Source: JBCBRD01 sp039819785
GTDB lineage: Bacteria; Pseudomonadota; Alphaproteobacteria; Rhizobiales; Hyphomicrobiaceae
Direction: 5' to 3'
Assembly: GCA_039819785.1 (NCBI GenBank)
Contig: JBCBRH010000002.1
Location: 1 to 64,000, forward strand
DNA: 64,000 nt
Position 1 is the first letter of the stretch, and each line of letters opens with the position of its first letter. Below the pieces are notes generated by a model. That model saw only the letters and a program-made list of their open reading frames with translations. It had not been told where the DNA came from and ran no database searches. A program made the translations under genes and the position numbers. Positions 1 through 8,869 of this stretch are shown one piece after another.

Positions 1-538
1 AAAGCGCCTTTGCGCCCAACGGGTTGTTCAGGCCGCCGTGCATCAGCTTGGGTAGGTTCGGCTTGCGTTTGCGCATTTCGGCTGGCGGACGCCAATCAGG
101 CCAGTTCTTCTTGGCCGAGATTTTCGACGTTCCAGTCCAGGCAAACCCTCGCTTGCCGACCGCAATCGGGTAGCTGTAAGCGCGGCCTTTTCCCAGAACG
201 TAATACAGCTTGCGGCGCTTGGTATCGATCACGATCGAGCCGTTTTTGTACTTCTTGCGGAACTTTACGACCTTGGGCCGCTTGGGCGAAATGTAAGGGC
301 GCGGTCCACCGCTCATGACTTCGGGATATTTCTTGGTCTTGCCGTAGTACTGATTTGAATTGTAGCCGCGGTTGCTGTTGTACCGTTTCTTATATTTCGG
401 TGCCCGCCAGCTCGGTGTGACCCAATTATAGTTGTCGTTATAATACCGACCTGACTGCGCGGCGGCTGGTTGAGCGACGACACCCATCATAATGCCCAGC
501 GCCGCTATTCCTGCGATGCATGACTTAATAAAATTCAT
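1..538 (-). CDS. L,D-transpeptidase (YkuD/ErfK family), 3'-truncated by window edge
   Basis: The reading frame starts with ATG at 538 and runs off the window start, giving about 179 visible residues. Residues 1-28 form a signal peptide ending near AAA-Q, followed by a Tyr/Asn/Arg-rich linker. From about residue 90 the YkuD fold begins: SIVIDTKRRKLYYVL, then YPIAVGKRGFAWTGT and WPDWRPP, ending in GGLNNPLGAKAL. These are hallmarks of periplasmic L,D-transpeptidases that crosslink peptidoglycan or attach proteins to it. The catalytic HGT and SHGCxR motifs would lie beyond the edge, so activity cannot be confirmed. The long basic, tyrosine-rich linker could help bind the cell wall; that is inference. 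Confidence 0.85.
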   Translation of the reverse strand, partial: MNFIKSCIAGIAALGIMMGVVAQPAAAQSGRYYNDNYNWVTPSWRAPKYKKRYNSNRGYNSNQYYGKTKKYPEVMSGGPRPYISPKRPKVVKFRKKYKNGSIVIDTKRRKLYYVLGKGRAYSYPIAVGKRGFAWTGTSKISAKKNWPDWRPPAEMRKRKPNLPKLMHGGLNNPLGAKAL

Positions 539-775
539 TCTTCCTGCCTTCTTAACGCGAACGGGTTGAGAGTTTGGATTGCGTCCTGATAACCTGCGCG
601 GTCTAGCCTGTTAACTGATGGTTGGCGATGCGACCTACCGCCTTAGACCTAGGTTTGATGCGGCATCGTCTGCCAAGGTCGTGGGCCGAAAGCCGGTCCG
701 TTGACGTCCAAGCCTCCTTCTGACGTCGGAGCCGATGGCAGCAGGGCTTTCATGCCGGATCTTGTCGGTTGGTCG

Positions 776-1621
776 TTATGGGCTGGTTGCTGGGGGCGAT
801 GGAGGCTTAGTTGCGCCGTCTTCAGTTGCTTTCGCGAATAGGTGCCATGTCCCATCCGCACCGATGGCCAACCGATACCAGGACCATATGCCTGACTTGA
901 TGATGCGGGATGCTTTGTCCGGGGGCATGAGACGGTGGATGCCGACCTTCTGCTGATCTGACAGGCTCAAAAGGTCTGCTTCAGCCAGTCCGGGCCAAAC
1001 GTAGATGGCGTTGTTCTCAAAGTCGCGCCCGACCTGAAGTTTGGCGGGAGGGCTGTCAAGAAGATCGGCCAAGATGGCGAGGATGTCCAAGCCCGTACCG
1101 TCGGTGCTGACGGCTTTGAAATGTTCGATCGCGTCGACTTGGCGGTCGATGCCGAGGTCAGGGCGAAGTTCGTTCCAGTCAAGCGCCAGTCTGAGGTCTT
1201 CGATTTTGCCGGAGGCGACTGCTTCAAGGATGGTGTCGCGCATCTCCAAGACAGGTTCTGGTAATGCGGACAACGGAAGTAGTCCTGGTGGAAGGCCAAT
1301 CCGCTTGATGCGTTTTGGGTTGTCGACCGTGGTGGTCGGTCTTGGCTGCTGCGATTGTGCCAATTCTAGAGGTGTACTTTGGGTGTGTTCGGATGCAAAT
1401 GCGGTCTGAGATCCTAAGCCGCTCATAAGGCTGGATGAGCTCACGACATGGACAATCACAAGCGGCACTATTATCCCTAATTGCTTGATTCGACGGTTCT
1501 GGGCCGCGCGAGAGCGTCGGCCAACGGACAGCCTGCCGCGGCTTTGCTGAGAGGGAACAACTTGAAGCTGGAAGATACCTTGCAACGGGGCTGTGAACGG
1601 CATGCGTTTCGCTCGGTCCAT
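776..1621 (-). CDS. exported protein of unknown function
   Basis: This 281-residue protein is not recognised by name. The first 45 residues are basic, followed by a hydrophobic segment (about 48-75) that looks like an uncleaved anchor or a signal peptide ending near TAFA. The body (about 100-265) is well composed, with DILAILADLLDSPPAKLQVG and a conserved-looking end IWSWYRLAIGADGTWHLFAK, so it is very probably a real gene. The tail is rich in Pro, Ser and Thr. The start is uncertain: Met7 or a non-ATG start closer to the hydrophobic segment would give a more normal signal peptide. It lies upstream of and in the same direction as the L,D-transpeptidase, separated by 237 bp, so an envelope role is possible but unproven. 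Confidence 0.65.
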   Translation of the reverse strand: MDRAKRMPFTAPLQGIFQLQVVPSQQSRGRLSVGRRSRAAQNRRIKQLGIIVPLVIVHVVSSSSLMSGLGSQTAFASEHTQSTPLELAQSQQPRPTTTVDNPKRIKRIGLPPGLLPLSALPEPVLEMRDTILEAVASGKIEDLRLALDWNELRPDLGIDRQVDAIEHFKAVSTDGTGLDILAILADLLDSPPAKLQVGRDFENNAIYVWPGLAEADLLSLSDQQKVGIHRLMPPDKASRIIKSGIWSWYRLAIGADGTWHLFAKATEDGATKPPSPPATSP

Positions 1622-1689
1622 GTCAGAGGCGGTCTGGTCAGCGGTGGTTTGGTCACCCGTTCTACGGGACTGGGACTTTCACTGACGGT

Positions 1690-2373
1690 GTGCGGTTTGG
1701 AGCCTGCGGCGTGCTCTTAAACCCTCTCATCATTCCTGTCGGTATTCTGATTGGCATTCTTGTGGCCGCACCTGTCGGCCCGGTCAATGTACTCTGCGTG
1801 CAGCGTTCGATTTCAAGGGGCATGGCAGGCGGCTTGGCGGCCGGATTGGGAGCGGTGTTCGGCGATGGTCTGATCGCGCTCAGCGCTGCGCTGGGGATCG
1901 GGCTTGTGACGGGCCTTGTGGAGAATTACCGGTTGGGTATTCTCCTCATTGGCGGGCTCGTTTTGTTGGCCTTCGGGTTCACGCTTTACCGGTCGGAGCC
2001 ACAATACATCGCACCATCGCAGGACGGCGCAAATCCACACGACTTCCGCGTGTACTTCGGCGATATCGCGCGAACATTTTTCCTGACGATTACGAATCCC
2101 GGAGCTGTGTTGGGCTTATTCGCCATTTTTGGAGGGATCGGCACCTACGTGCAGATCAGCGGCCTGGGAGAGGCGATGTTGATGGTCGTTGCCATCATGA
2201 CTGGCAGCTTGTTGTGGTGGTTTGTCTTATCGTACCTCGTCTCAAGTTTCAGGCACAGGTTCAACGCTGAGAACCTTAAGCGGGTCAATCAGATCGCGGG
2301 GTTGGCTCTGCTGGTCTTTGGTGGCGTTTTGTTGGGGGAAATGAGTTTGGAACTTGCCGGAGTCGTCGGCTGA
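1690..2373 (+). CDS. LysE/RhtB family translocator
   Basis: This 227-residue inner-membrane protein is of the LysE superfamily, which exports amino acids or their analogues. The family signature near the N terminus is clear: a hydrophobic first helix followed by VAAPVGPVNVLCVQRSISRG and then a glycine-rich segment (GGLAAGLGAVFGDGLIA). About six membrane segments can be read, and the length matches the family. The start is GTG at 1690; a second in-frame GTG at 1711 would remove a short hydrophilic leader and is equally plausible. The substrate cannot be told from sequence. It is transcribed away from the preceding exported protein and converges on the small gene at 2440-2700. Confidence 0.85.
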   Translation: MRFGACGVLLNPLIIPVGILIGILVAAPVGPVNVLCVQRSISRGMAGGLAAGLGAVFGDGLIALSAALGIGLVTGLVENYRLGILLIGGLVLLAFGFTLYRSEPQYIAPSQDGANPHDFRVYFGDIARTFFLTITNPGAVLGLFAIFGGIGTYVQISGLGEAMLMVVAIMTGSLLWWFVLSYLVSSFRHRFNAENLKRVNQIAGLALLVFGGVLLGEMSLELAGVVG

Positions 2374-2439
2374 CCGTTGATCTGCGCTGAGGTCGCTTCG
2401 CTGTGGCAGCCGATACCGGAAATGTCCAAGTGCACTATG

Positions 2440-2700
2440 CTACTGGCGGGTGTTGTTTTCGGAAAATTCGCCGAGCTGGACACGTTGCTCCAGGCGCTTT
2501 GCAAGATCGGCTACGGCGTCTTCACCGAACCGGCCGACCAACCCACGCATGGCTGCGAAGATAGCGGCATAGGCCATCATTTCGGTGGGAACACCGGTTT
2601 CTTCTCCCTCCATCCACGCAGCTTCGATGAGGCTGAAGGCGCGAAGGCTGTCATCCTCTGCGGGAGCGTAATCGGTCTGGCACATGTCGTTTGGCGGCAT
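2440..2700 (-). CDS. small conserved-looking protein of unknown function (86 aa)
   Basis: This 86-residue soluble, acidic protein starts at ATG 2700. It is predicted to be mostly helical (EMMAYAAIFAAMRGLVGRFG, then AVADLAKRLEQRVQLGEF) and has no cysteine pair, signal peptide or membrane segment. The amino-acid composition is natural, unlike the opposite-strand reading frame of similar length (2377-2718), which is Cys/Trp/His-rich and reads as a shadow. It lies 184 bp downstream of the TIGR02301 gene on the same strand and may be cotranscribed with it. I do not recognise the family. Confidence 0.6.
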   Translation of the reverse strand: MPPNDMCQTDYAPAEDDSLRAFSLIEAAWMEGEETGVPTEMMAYAAIFAAMRGLVGRFGEDAVADLAKRLEQRVQLGEFSENNTRQ

Positions 2701-2884
2701 GAACGGGAACTTTCGTAATGGGTCTTCGGGCGTACGCAGTGTTTGATTGCTAGCATAGGTGCGTGATCCGAGGAGCGCTTGAGCCGATTAATTGTAAATA
2801 CTCCACAAACCTCAGCGGTCTGAATTCTTATCAATTTCATGTCGTTGGAGGCGCGGGTGGTGGTGCGCGTGAAGGTGCCCGTGT

Positions 2885-3400
2885 TTACGGAATGCGCTTC
2901 AGCACACCTTCTGAAAGCTCGACACCTTCGGAGATGAACCGCTCAATGGCAGTGCGTGCAGATGAGGTGCAGACATTGTAGGTTCTGCTGTAGCTACGGT
3001 ACCCCTGGTTGAACCGTCGCGTCAGGCGTGCGCGCCGCAAAGCTGATGAGCCTTCCGCTGTGATCAGTTCGTTCATTTGATCACGCCAGAGCTGGCCGTC
3101 CTCGGAACCGCAGAGTTCGCGAAGGTAGTGCACCGCACCCAGAATTTCGGCAAGGCGCATCAGTTCCTTGTCGTAGGGTTTCTGGGTCTGCGCCTGAGCG
3201 GTAGGGATACCGCCTGGGTTATGGTCGGCTGGACCGGCCAAGCCCAACAGTGTGATCGTCAACACGAGAGCGGCCATTGTCACCAGCCTGCGCGCACGCG
3301 GGAAACGCAACCGGCTGCGTTGCAAGCGGGGCTTCAACGGTTCAGTGGATGTGTTGACTGAAAGGCGCTTTTTGGTCTTGATCATGCGGCCCGAAATCAT
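2885..3400 (-). CDS. TIGR02301 family exported protein
   Basis: The protein has 171 residues: a long basic N-terminal stretch, a hydrophobic signal segment (about 41-70, ending AQAQT), then a compact alpha-helical domain. Two well-separated cysteines (YLRELCGSEDG and YNVCTSSARTA), RARLTRRFNQGYRSY and TAIERFISEG match what is known of TIGR02301, an uncharacterised alphaproteobacterial family thought to form one disulfide bond. The family is periplasmic by signal peptide and its function is unknown. Met6 (3385) is an alternative start; no clear ribosome-binding site precedes either. It is divergent from the YedK-like gene across about 100 bp. Confidence 0.8.
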   Translation of the reverse strand: MISGRMIKTKKRLSVNTSTEPLKPRLQRSRLRFPRARRLVTMAALVLTITLLGLAGPADHNPGGIPTAQAQTQKPYDKELMRLAEILGAVHYLRELCGSEDGQLWRDQMNELITAEGSSALRRARLTRRFNQGYRSYSRTYNVCTSSARTAIERFISEGVELSEGVLKRIP

Positions 3401-3500
3401 GCGTCGCTGTTGGCCCGCTAGCCTTTATCATGTTCGTTGTGGCATTGCGAAGGCCACGCTTTTGGTAGATTCCGGCGTGTTCGGTTTAACAGGTGACCCC

Positions 3501-4226
3501 ATGTGCTCACGGTACAGTCTGACGTCGCCGCCAGAGGCGGTTCGCCAGTTGTTCGCACTGAAAAGCGTCGAGGCTTTTCCTCCGCGCTACAACATTGCCC
3601 CGACGCAGCCTGTTCTGATTGTCCGCGATGGTCTGTCGGGCGACCGCGAGGCCACGCTGGTGCGCTGGGGGCTGATACCATCCTGGGCGAAAGATCCATC
3701 CCAGCTGTCGACCATGATCAATGCACGGGCTGAAACAGCGGCTTCGAAACCATCGTTCAGAGGGCCTGTGCGTCACAAGCGCTGCATTGTGCCAGCGGAT
3801 GGATTTTACGAGTGGACGGGGCCGGTGGGATCGAAGCAACCGCACCTCATCACCATTCGGGATGATGTAGCACACCGGCCAAGTGTTTCGACATCCTCCA
3901 TATCGGCCGGCGGTCTGATGGGGTTTGCGGGGCTGTGGGAGCATTGGCTCGGTGCGGATGGCAGCGAAATGGAATCGATGGCGATCCTGACGGTCCCTGC
4001 AAACCATGAAATGCGTTCTGTTCACGACCGGATGCCGTTGATCCTTGCGCCGGAGCATTTCGATGTCTGGCTCGATTGTTCATCAGGCAGCGCCACGTCC
4101 ATCCTGCCGCTGCTTGAGACCCCACCCGACGGTCTGGTGTCCATCCGTGCTGTCTCGAAACGGCTGAACAACTACCGCAACGATGATCCCAGCGTTCAAG
4201 CACCGGTCGATGCAACGCTGTTTTGA
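3501..4226 (+). CDS. yedK: SOS response-associated peptidase, YedK/HMCES family
   Basis: This is a 241-residue SRAP-domain protein. The family covalently captures abasic sites in single-stranded DNA through its N-terminal cysteine after Met removal. I chose the ATG at 3501 because it places Cys at position 2 (MCSRYSL), which the chemistry requires; the longer upstream frame would destroy this. Other active-site residues are visible: Asn74 in INARAET, Glu104 in GFYEW and His175 in VHDRMP, together with the RYNIAPTQ and RWGLIPSWA signatures. About 20 residues around 121-140 look like a small insertion. No LexA-type repeat precedes the gene, so SOS control is not evident here. Confidence 0.92.
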   Translation: MCSRYSLTSPPEAVRQLFALKSVEAFPPRYNIAPTQPVLIVRDGLSGDREATLVRWGLIPSWAKDPSQLSTMINARAETAASKPSFRGPVRHKRCIVPADGFYEWTGPVGSKQPHLITIRDDVAHRPSVSTSSISAGGLMGFAGLWEHWLGADGSEMESMAILTVPANHEMRSVHDRMPLILAPEHFDVWLDCSSGSATSILPLLETPPDGLVSIRAVSKRLNNYRNDDPSVQAPVDATLF

Positions 4227-4711
4227 GGTGGCCATTGCTCGTGTGCGCTGGGAAAGGGTCAGCGCTGAACAGCGTTACAATGCGTTCGCTCAACGTTCTA
4301 GCTCATGGGAGGTCAGGCGGGGGTGTCGCCGGGTTTGAGCTGTAGGGCATAGAGGGGGCTTCGTCCGAGTGTTAACGAGGATGCCACCAGCGGATGGCGC
4401 TTTGCAGAGAAAAGCCGCAAAACGGTCCTGATCATGCCGTCTGTTTTGCTCTCCAGACATCAGGGGTGCTGAAAATCTGCGATCACGAAACGTCTGGCAG
4501 CACTCGCATTTTATCTCAGCGGGTTGTAAACCAGAGGTGCTGGATTGCTGGGGCTGCGCGTCGTGCGCGCGGTTTCGTTGATGTGGCGGTTTGCACGTGG
4601 ACCTGAACGGGGTCTTTTTGCAGGCCGGAGCGGGGCGAATGGTTTTGTTATTTGCGATGGGTGAGCGAGGACGTCGCATCACCGGATCGTCCCGACGAGG
4701 AGTGCGAGTGA
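4227..4711. other. gene-free stretch, 485 bp
   Basis: No convincing coding region or RNA gene is visible between the YedK-like gene and the ClpN-like gene. Reading frames in this stretch (for instance the minus frame 4290-4682) have shadow-like composition. It must contain the promoter of the gene starting at 4712. One GTTC-N7-GTTC direct repeat (4284-4298) matches the alphaproteobacterial LexA box pattern, but such a short pattern is expected about twice by chance in a window of this size. Confidence 0.5.
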
Positions 4712-6895
4712 ATGGATTACCGTGGTGGAGATCTCGATCTTCGGTTGCCGGGCAATCGGCCTGGGGGATCTGGTGATAACGACCGGGGTGACACGGCCTT
4801 CAGCGTGCGCGATTTTTCAGATGCGCCCGCATCGCAGGGCTCACCGAACACCCCTATCTACGTCGATGACACGCTCATGTCTGTTTGCAACCACGCCTAC
4901 GACGTGGCGGTTGCCCATCGCTCCGCCGATGTCCGGATTGAGCATCTTCTCTACGCCCTGACGCGGATTGATGCGGCGGCTGAAGTGCTTGAGGCTGCAG
5001 GAATTCGCGATGCCGGTCTCAGGCGCGAAGGTGCAACAATCATCGCCAGTGAAATTCCAATCGGCCTAACGAATGGAACATCGAAGCCGCGCCGGTCCGG
5101 TGCGTTCGAAGAGGCCTTGCGGTTGGCGGCCCAGCAGGGCTACCGCCGCAACCGGCCCGCGAGTGTCGCAGATCTGCTGCATGTGTTCTTGGAAGTGAAG
5201 CCCGATCTTCCAGGTCTTGATCTGCTGCGGCGGCATATTCCGCGGAGTTATCGCGAGGCTGATGAGTTTGTTGGTGTTTCGGTTCCGCCGCCGCGATACC
5301 AGCCGGCTGAACCGCCACCCCGCTATATCGAAACGCGTTACCGGTCAGATTTGCTGAGTGATCCCCGTATCAGTGAGCCACGCCCAATCCGTTATGAACC
5401 GCAAGAGGCTGTCGATACGGCCCAAAACATGCGACTTGCCGACCTGGAGCATATGGTTCGTGGTCTGCGTGATGAACTGGGAAGCGAGCGTCAGATGTTC
5501 GGGAACCTGCTTGGGGACCTGAAACGAGATGTGTCTGCGCAGCGCAGTGCATCGACCAGCCTCTCGTCGGTGATGCAGGACCGGTTGGCGTCGCTGGAAC
5601 AGAGCTTTGTCGGGGTTGGCTCCGGATCTGGAGACGGAGGTGCTGCAGTTCGCGAGATCATGGAGCGTACCAGCGAGCGGCTGAGCAACATCGAGCGCGG
5701 TGTCAGCGGACGGATCGACGAATTAGGCCGTCAGATGCTGATGCTGTCAGACAAGATGGAAGCGATTAATGCCGGCGGGCGTCCGGATGATGCGCAGCTT
5801 TTGCGCGTTGGTCAGCAGCTTGATTTGTTGACGCAGAAGTTTTCGTCGCTTGAGAAAGCCACCGGGGATGGTGATCTCGATATCGACATCATGCCGCTGC
5901 TGGCGCGGCTCGATGGTGTTGAGCGGGCATTGCGCGACCGCGACGATGAGCAGGGTGAAACCTTGGCGGTCGTCAGTGAGCGGCTGAAGGGTCTTGAGCG
6001 GATGGTGGGTGCCCAGCCCGACGTTCAGGTTGATCTGTCTTCGCTGGAAGGACGGCTTCAGGACATTGAAACGGCTGTTCTGAGCCAGGATGGTTCTACG
6101 TCGTCGAAGGGTTTGGATGATCGCCTGGACCGGCTTGAGCAAGTGTTCAGCCAGCAGTTCGCCGACATGACCAAGGGGCTCTCGTTTGCAGGCGGGGCTG
6201 ACGGCGACACAACGGCTGCGCTGCAGGCCGAGATCAAGGCGCTTTCGGGTGCGATCGCGACGGGCAATGCGAGCCAGGAGCGGTTTGCATCTTCGCTGCA
6301 AACCGAGATCCAGTCGTTGGCAGGTACTGCTGGCAACGGCTCAAATGTGGCTGATGAGATCCTGCCGAAATTGCAGAACCGGTTGCAGGCGATCTCGCAG
6401 GTTGGCGAACGGCTGACCGCTTTTTCGACGGAGCACCAGAAGGCCACGAACATGGTTGCCGCCAAGTTGGAGATGCTCGAAAAACGCTTCACGGCAAACG
6501 ATAAGGCGGTGGCAGCCGGCCGGGCCGACTTCGTGCGCGAATTAAGCGATGTGCATGAAGCGATCATGAAGCTGAATTCAAATCAGCATGCCATCTCGCA
6601 ATCGATGGAAACGTGGCGCGCCGAAACCGTCGGCTCAGTCAATACTGTCGCGCAACGGATTTCAGATTTCGAAACGCGCAACGACGGTCCCAACGAGGAG
6701 ATCCGTGCGCTTTCGGCCAATCTCGACCGCATGTATCATGTAACTGTCGAGCGGTATCACCGTCGTAACCGGTTCTGGTTCTGGCTGTTTGGGACCGATG
6801 ACTGGGTGGGTGCCAGCTGGCCGTCACAGACGGCGCGTGTTGAATTGGAGCTTGCTGCGATGAAGCGAGCCACGGCAGCAGACCCTGCGAGTTGA
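4712..6895 (+). CDS. ClpN-like domain fused to a long coiled coil; unknown function
   Basis: The protein has 727 residues. After a Gly/Asp-rich lead (1-48), residues about 50-178 resemble the Clp repeat (ClpN) fold that captures substrates or adaptors in ClpA/ClpB/ClpC: VDDTLMSVCNHAYDVA, then IEHLLYALTRID and SVADLLHVFLEVKPDLPGLD. No Walker A or AAA+ module follows. Instead, a Pro-rich linker (about 180-230) leads into some 450 residues of heptad-like coiled coil rich in Leu, Glu, Arg and Gln. The last 45 residues contain an aromatic patch (RNRFWFWLFGTDDW) that could be a peptide-binding or membrane-contact site. GAGGAG sits about 10 nt upstream of the ATG. A scaffold or adaptor role is inference; such proteins are usually annotated hypothetical. 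Confidence 0.75.
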   Translation: MDYRGGDLDLRLPGNRPGGSGDNDRGDTAFSVRDFSDAPASQGSPNTPIYVDDTLMSVCNHAYDVAVAHRSADVRIEHLLYALTRIDAAAEVLEAAGIRDAGLRREGATIIASEIPIGLTNGTSKPRRSGAFEEALRLAAQQGYRRNRPASVADLLHVFLEVKPDLPGLDLLRRHIPRSYREADEFVGVSVPPPRYQPAEPPPRYIETRYRSDLLSDPRISEPRPIRYEPQEAVDTAQNMRLADLEHMVRGLRDELGSERQMFGNLLGDLKRDVSAQRSASTSLSSVMQDRLASLEQSFVGVGSGSGDGGAAVREIMERTSERLSNIERGVSGRIDELGRQMLMLSDKMEAINAGGRPDDAQLLRVGQQLDLLTQKFSSLEKATGDGDLDIDIMPLLARLDGVERALRDRDDEQGETLAVVSERLKGLERMVGAQPDVQVDLSSLEGRLQDIETAVLSQDGSTSSKGLDDRLDRLEQVFSQQFADMTKGLSFAGGADGDTTAALQAEIKALSGAIATGNASQERFASSLQTEIQSLAGTAGNGSNVADEILPKLQNRLQAISQVGERLTAFSTEHQKATNMVAAKLEMLEKRFTANDKAVAAGRADFVRELSDVHEAIMKLNSNQHAISQSMETWRAETVGSVNTVAQRISDFETRNDGPNEEIRALSANLDRMYHVTVERYHRRNRFWFWLFGTDDWVGASWPSQTARVELELAAMKRATAADPAS

Positions 6896-6935
6896 TCTTC
6901 ATCACCAGCCGTTGGCACCACCAGCCGTTCAGAGG

Positions 6936-7919
6936 TTATGATCTGGGTGCCGCGGCGCGGGTCAGGCGATCATTTATAGCCTCACCCAATCCCGTGTTGG
7001 GGATCGGCATCACGGCTGCGCGCGTGAAGCCCGTTTTGTCGATTGCACGAAGCACCTCGAACAGGTTTGTGGCCGCCTCTGTCAGATCGCCCGATGGTGA
7101 TAGGGTTATGACATCGCCAGGCTCGGCAAGTGTTCCCGAAATGGGTCCGAACGCGATCAGAAGTTCATCTGGGTTACGGTGTGTGGCATTCAGGCGAAGG
7201 GTCGCCTCCGGGGCATAGTGCGAGGCCAGCTGGCCGGGCGCCGTTGGCGCTGCCTTCGCGGATTTGTCTAGGTGGTCCGGGCGTCTTATGGGCTGACCGC
7301 TGATCTGTTCGATTATATCTGAGGGGACCGCACCGGGGCGGAGCAGCATCAGCTGGCCATCTTCGGAAGACCCCACGATTGTTGATTCCACCCCAACGGG
7401 GCATGGTCCATCATCCAGGATGAAGAGTTCACGATCGGCGAAGTCAGTTGCCACGTGGGCGGCCTGCGTGGGGCTTGGACGGCCGGATGTGTTTGCAGAG
7501 GGTGCAACGATGGGCCGACCGACCCGTGTGAGCAGTGTATGGGCGGGTGCGTTTGACGGGACACGGACTGCGAGTGTCAGAAGCCCTGCCGTTGCCAGAT
7601 CAGAGATGCCGGTTTTAGGGCGCTGTTGCGCAACCAGCGTCAACGGACCTGGCCAAAGCGTTTCTGCGAGGCGAAGCATAGCTGGAGAGAGGTCGATCAA
7701 CTCAGTTGCGGCCACCAATGATGGAACATGTGCGATCAGCGGGTTGAATGTTGGCCGGCCCTTCATTTCGAACACACGGGCGACCGCCCTCGCGTTTGTT
7801 GCGTCGGCGCCCAGTCCGTAGACGGTTTCGGTTGGGAAGGCGGCTAGACCACCTTCCAGCAATACGGTTGCTGCCTTCGCTATGCCTTCCCGCGTTGCTT
7901 TTTGGATGTTTGGCTGCAT
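6936..7919 (-). CDS. tsaC: L-threonylcarbamoyladenylate synthase, Sua5 type
   Basis: This 327-residue enzyme makes threonylcarbamoyl-AMP from Thr, bicarbonate and ATP, the first step of tRNA t6A37 modification. The YrdC/Sua5 core is unmistakable: FPTETVYGLGADA (about 29-41), KGRPTFNPLIAHV (about 53-65), LWPGPLTLV, VAPSANTSGRPSPT and VGVESTIV. Residues about 225-327 form the extra C-terminal Sua5 domain, introduced by APGQLASHYAPEA, so it is the long Sua5 form rather than short TsaC. It is cytosolic and usually essential. It is divergent from the crotonase gene and converges on the coiled-coil gene. Confidence 0.95.
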   Translation of the reverse strand: MQPNIQKATREGIAKAATVLLEGGLAAFPTETVYGLGADATNARAVARVFEMKGRPTFNPLIAHVPSLVAATELIDLSPAMLRLAETLWPGPLTLVAQQRPKTGISDLATAGLLTLAVRVPSNAPAHTLLTRVGRPIVAPSANTSGRPSPTQAAHVATDFADRELFILDDGPCPVGVESTIVGSSEDGQLMLLRPGAVPSDIIEQISGQPIRRPDHLDKSAKAAPTAPGQLASHYAPEATLRLNATHRNPDELLIAFGPISGTLAEPGDVITLSPSGDLTEAATNLFEVLRAIDKTGFTRAAVMPIPNTGLGEAINDRLTRAAAPRS

Positions 7920-8014
7920 GCTCTTGATCGGCTTTATGCGTTGAAGAAATGGCTAGGCTGAGTTTACAGGCTGACTTTGCTGGCTGTACGGACAGACCCA
8001 ATGGACACCGCGAG

Positions 8015-8869
8015 ATGGCAGTAACGCAGACGGGCAGGCAGGTGTTGAACGCGGATGGCGCCGATGGGGCGAGCCCTGTGGATGTGGCCACCGGTTGCGG
8101 CGATGGTGATCTCGTCTTGAGGCAGTTTTCGGTGGATGGCTATCATATTTTGCGGCTGAACCGGCCGGCAAAGAAGAATGCGCTGAACCTTGAAATGTAC
8201 CAGGCGTTGGAAGCTGGCTTAAGGGCCGGTGAAACCGATGATACAATTGCAGGGCATGTGTTGCTTGGGCAGGCCGGTGTATTCTGCGCGGGCAACGATA
8301 TCGCCGATTTTGCTGCCGCTGCCAGACGAGAAGGTTTGGTTGAATTCACCGATAGCGTGCTGGCCTTCATTCGCTTGTTGCCGCGCCTGAGAAAGCCGCT
8401 GATTGCCGGGGTGGATGGATTAGCCGTCGGCATCGGGACAACGCTGCTGTTTCATTGCGACCTTGTGTTTGCAACCGAACGCTCGCGGTTCTCGACGCCA
8501 TTCGTCGAACTGGGGCTTGTGCCTGAAGCCGGGTCCAGTGTGCTTGGCCCGGCCAGACTGGGGTATGTGAAGGCGTTTGAGCTGCTGGTTTCAGGGCGGG
8601 ACGTTGATACGGCCTGGATGGTTGAAGCAGGTTGCGTGAACTCCGTCGCTTTGCCCGAAGACCTCGACGACGTTGTCTGTCAGGCGGCGAAGGTGCTCGC
8701 TGATAAGCCGCGGGGGGCCATGCTGGCGTCAACGGCGCTGATGAGGTCTTCTCGCGACGAGGTGATTGCGCAGATCGAACAAGAGGTGGAGGTCTTTCGC
8801 GAGCGTCTGAATGCGCCGGAAGCTTTGGCTGCGTTTGAGAGGTTTCTTGTTGGATCGGAGAATGGCTGA
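8015..8869 (+). CDS. enoyl-CoA hydratase/isomerase family protein (crotonase fold)
   Basis: This 284-residue crotonase-superfamily protein acts on acyl-CoA thioesters. Motifs visible are LRLNRPAKKNALNLEMYQAL, the oxyanion-hole segment GVFCAGNDIADF, AVGIGTTLLFHCDLVF and FVELGLVPEAGSS. The PEAGSS version with a single acidic residue resembles delta3,delta2-enoyl-CoA isomerases and related hydratases, so the exact reaction is open. I chose ATG 8015; an upstream start at 7949 would add an unconvincing 22-residue leader. The 3' end overlaps the next gene in the string ATGGCTGA, so the two are translationally coupled. Confidence 0.88.
   Translation: MAVTQTGRQVLNADGADGASPVDVATGCGDGDLVLRQFSVDGYHILRLNRPAKKNALNLEMYQALEAGLRAGETDDTIAGHVLLGQAGVFCAGNDIADFAAAARREGLVEFTDSVLAFIRLLPRLRKPLIAGVDGLAVGIGTTLLFHCDLVFATERSRFSTPFVELGLVPEAGSSVLGPARLGYVKAFELLVSGRDVDTAWMVEAGCVNSVALPEDLDDVVCQAAKVLADKPRGAMLASTALMRSSRDEVIAQIEQEVEVFRERLNAPEALAAFERFLVGSENG

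Noticed and set aside
4290..4682. 130-codon minus-strand reading frame
   Set aside because: Arg/Pro/His/Gln-rich composition with no domain; lies in a gene-free stretch and reads like noise.
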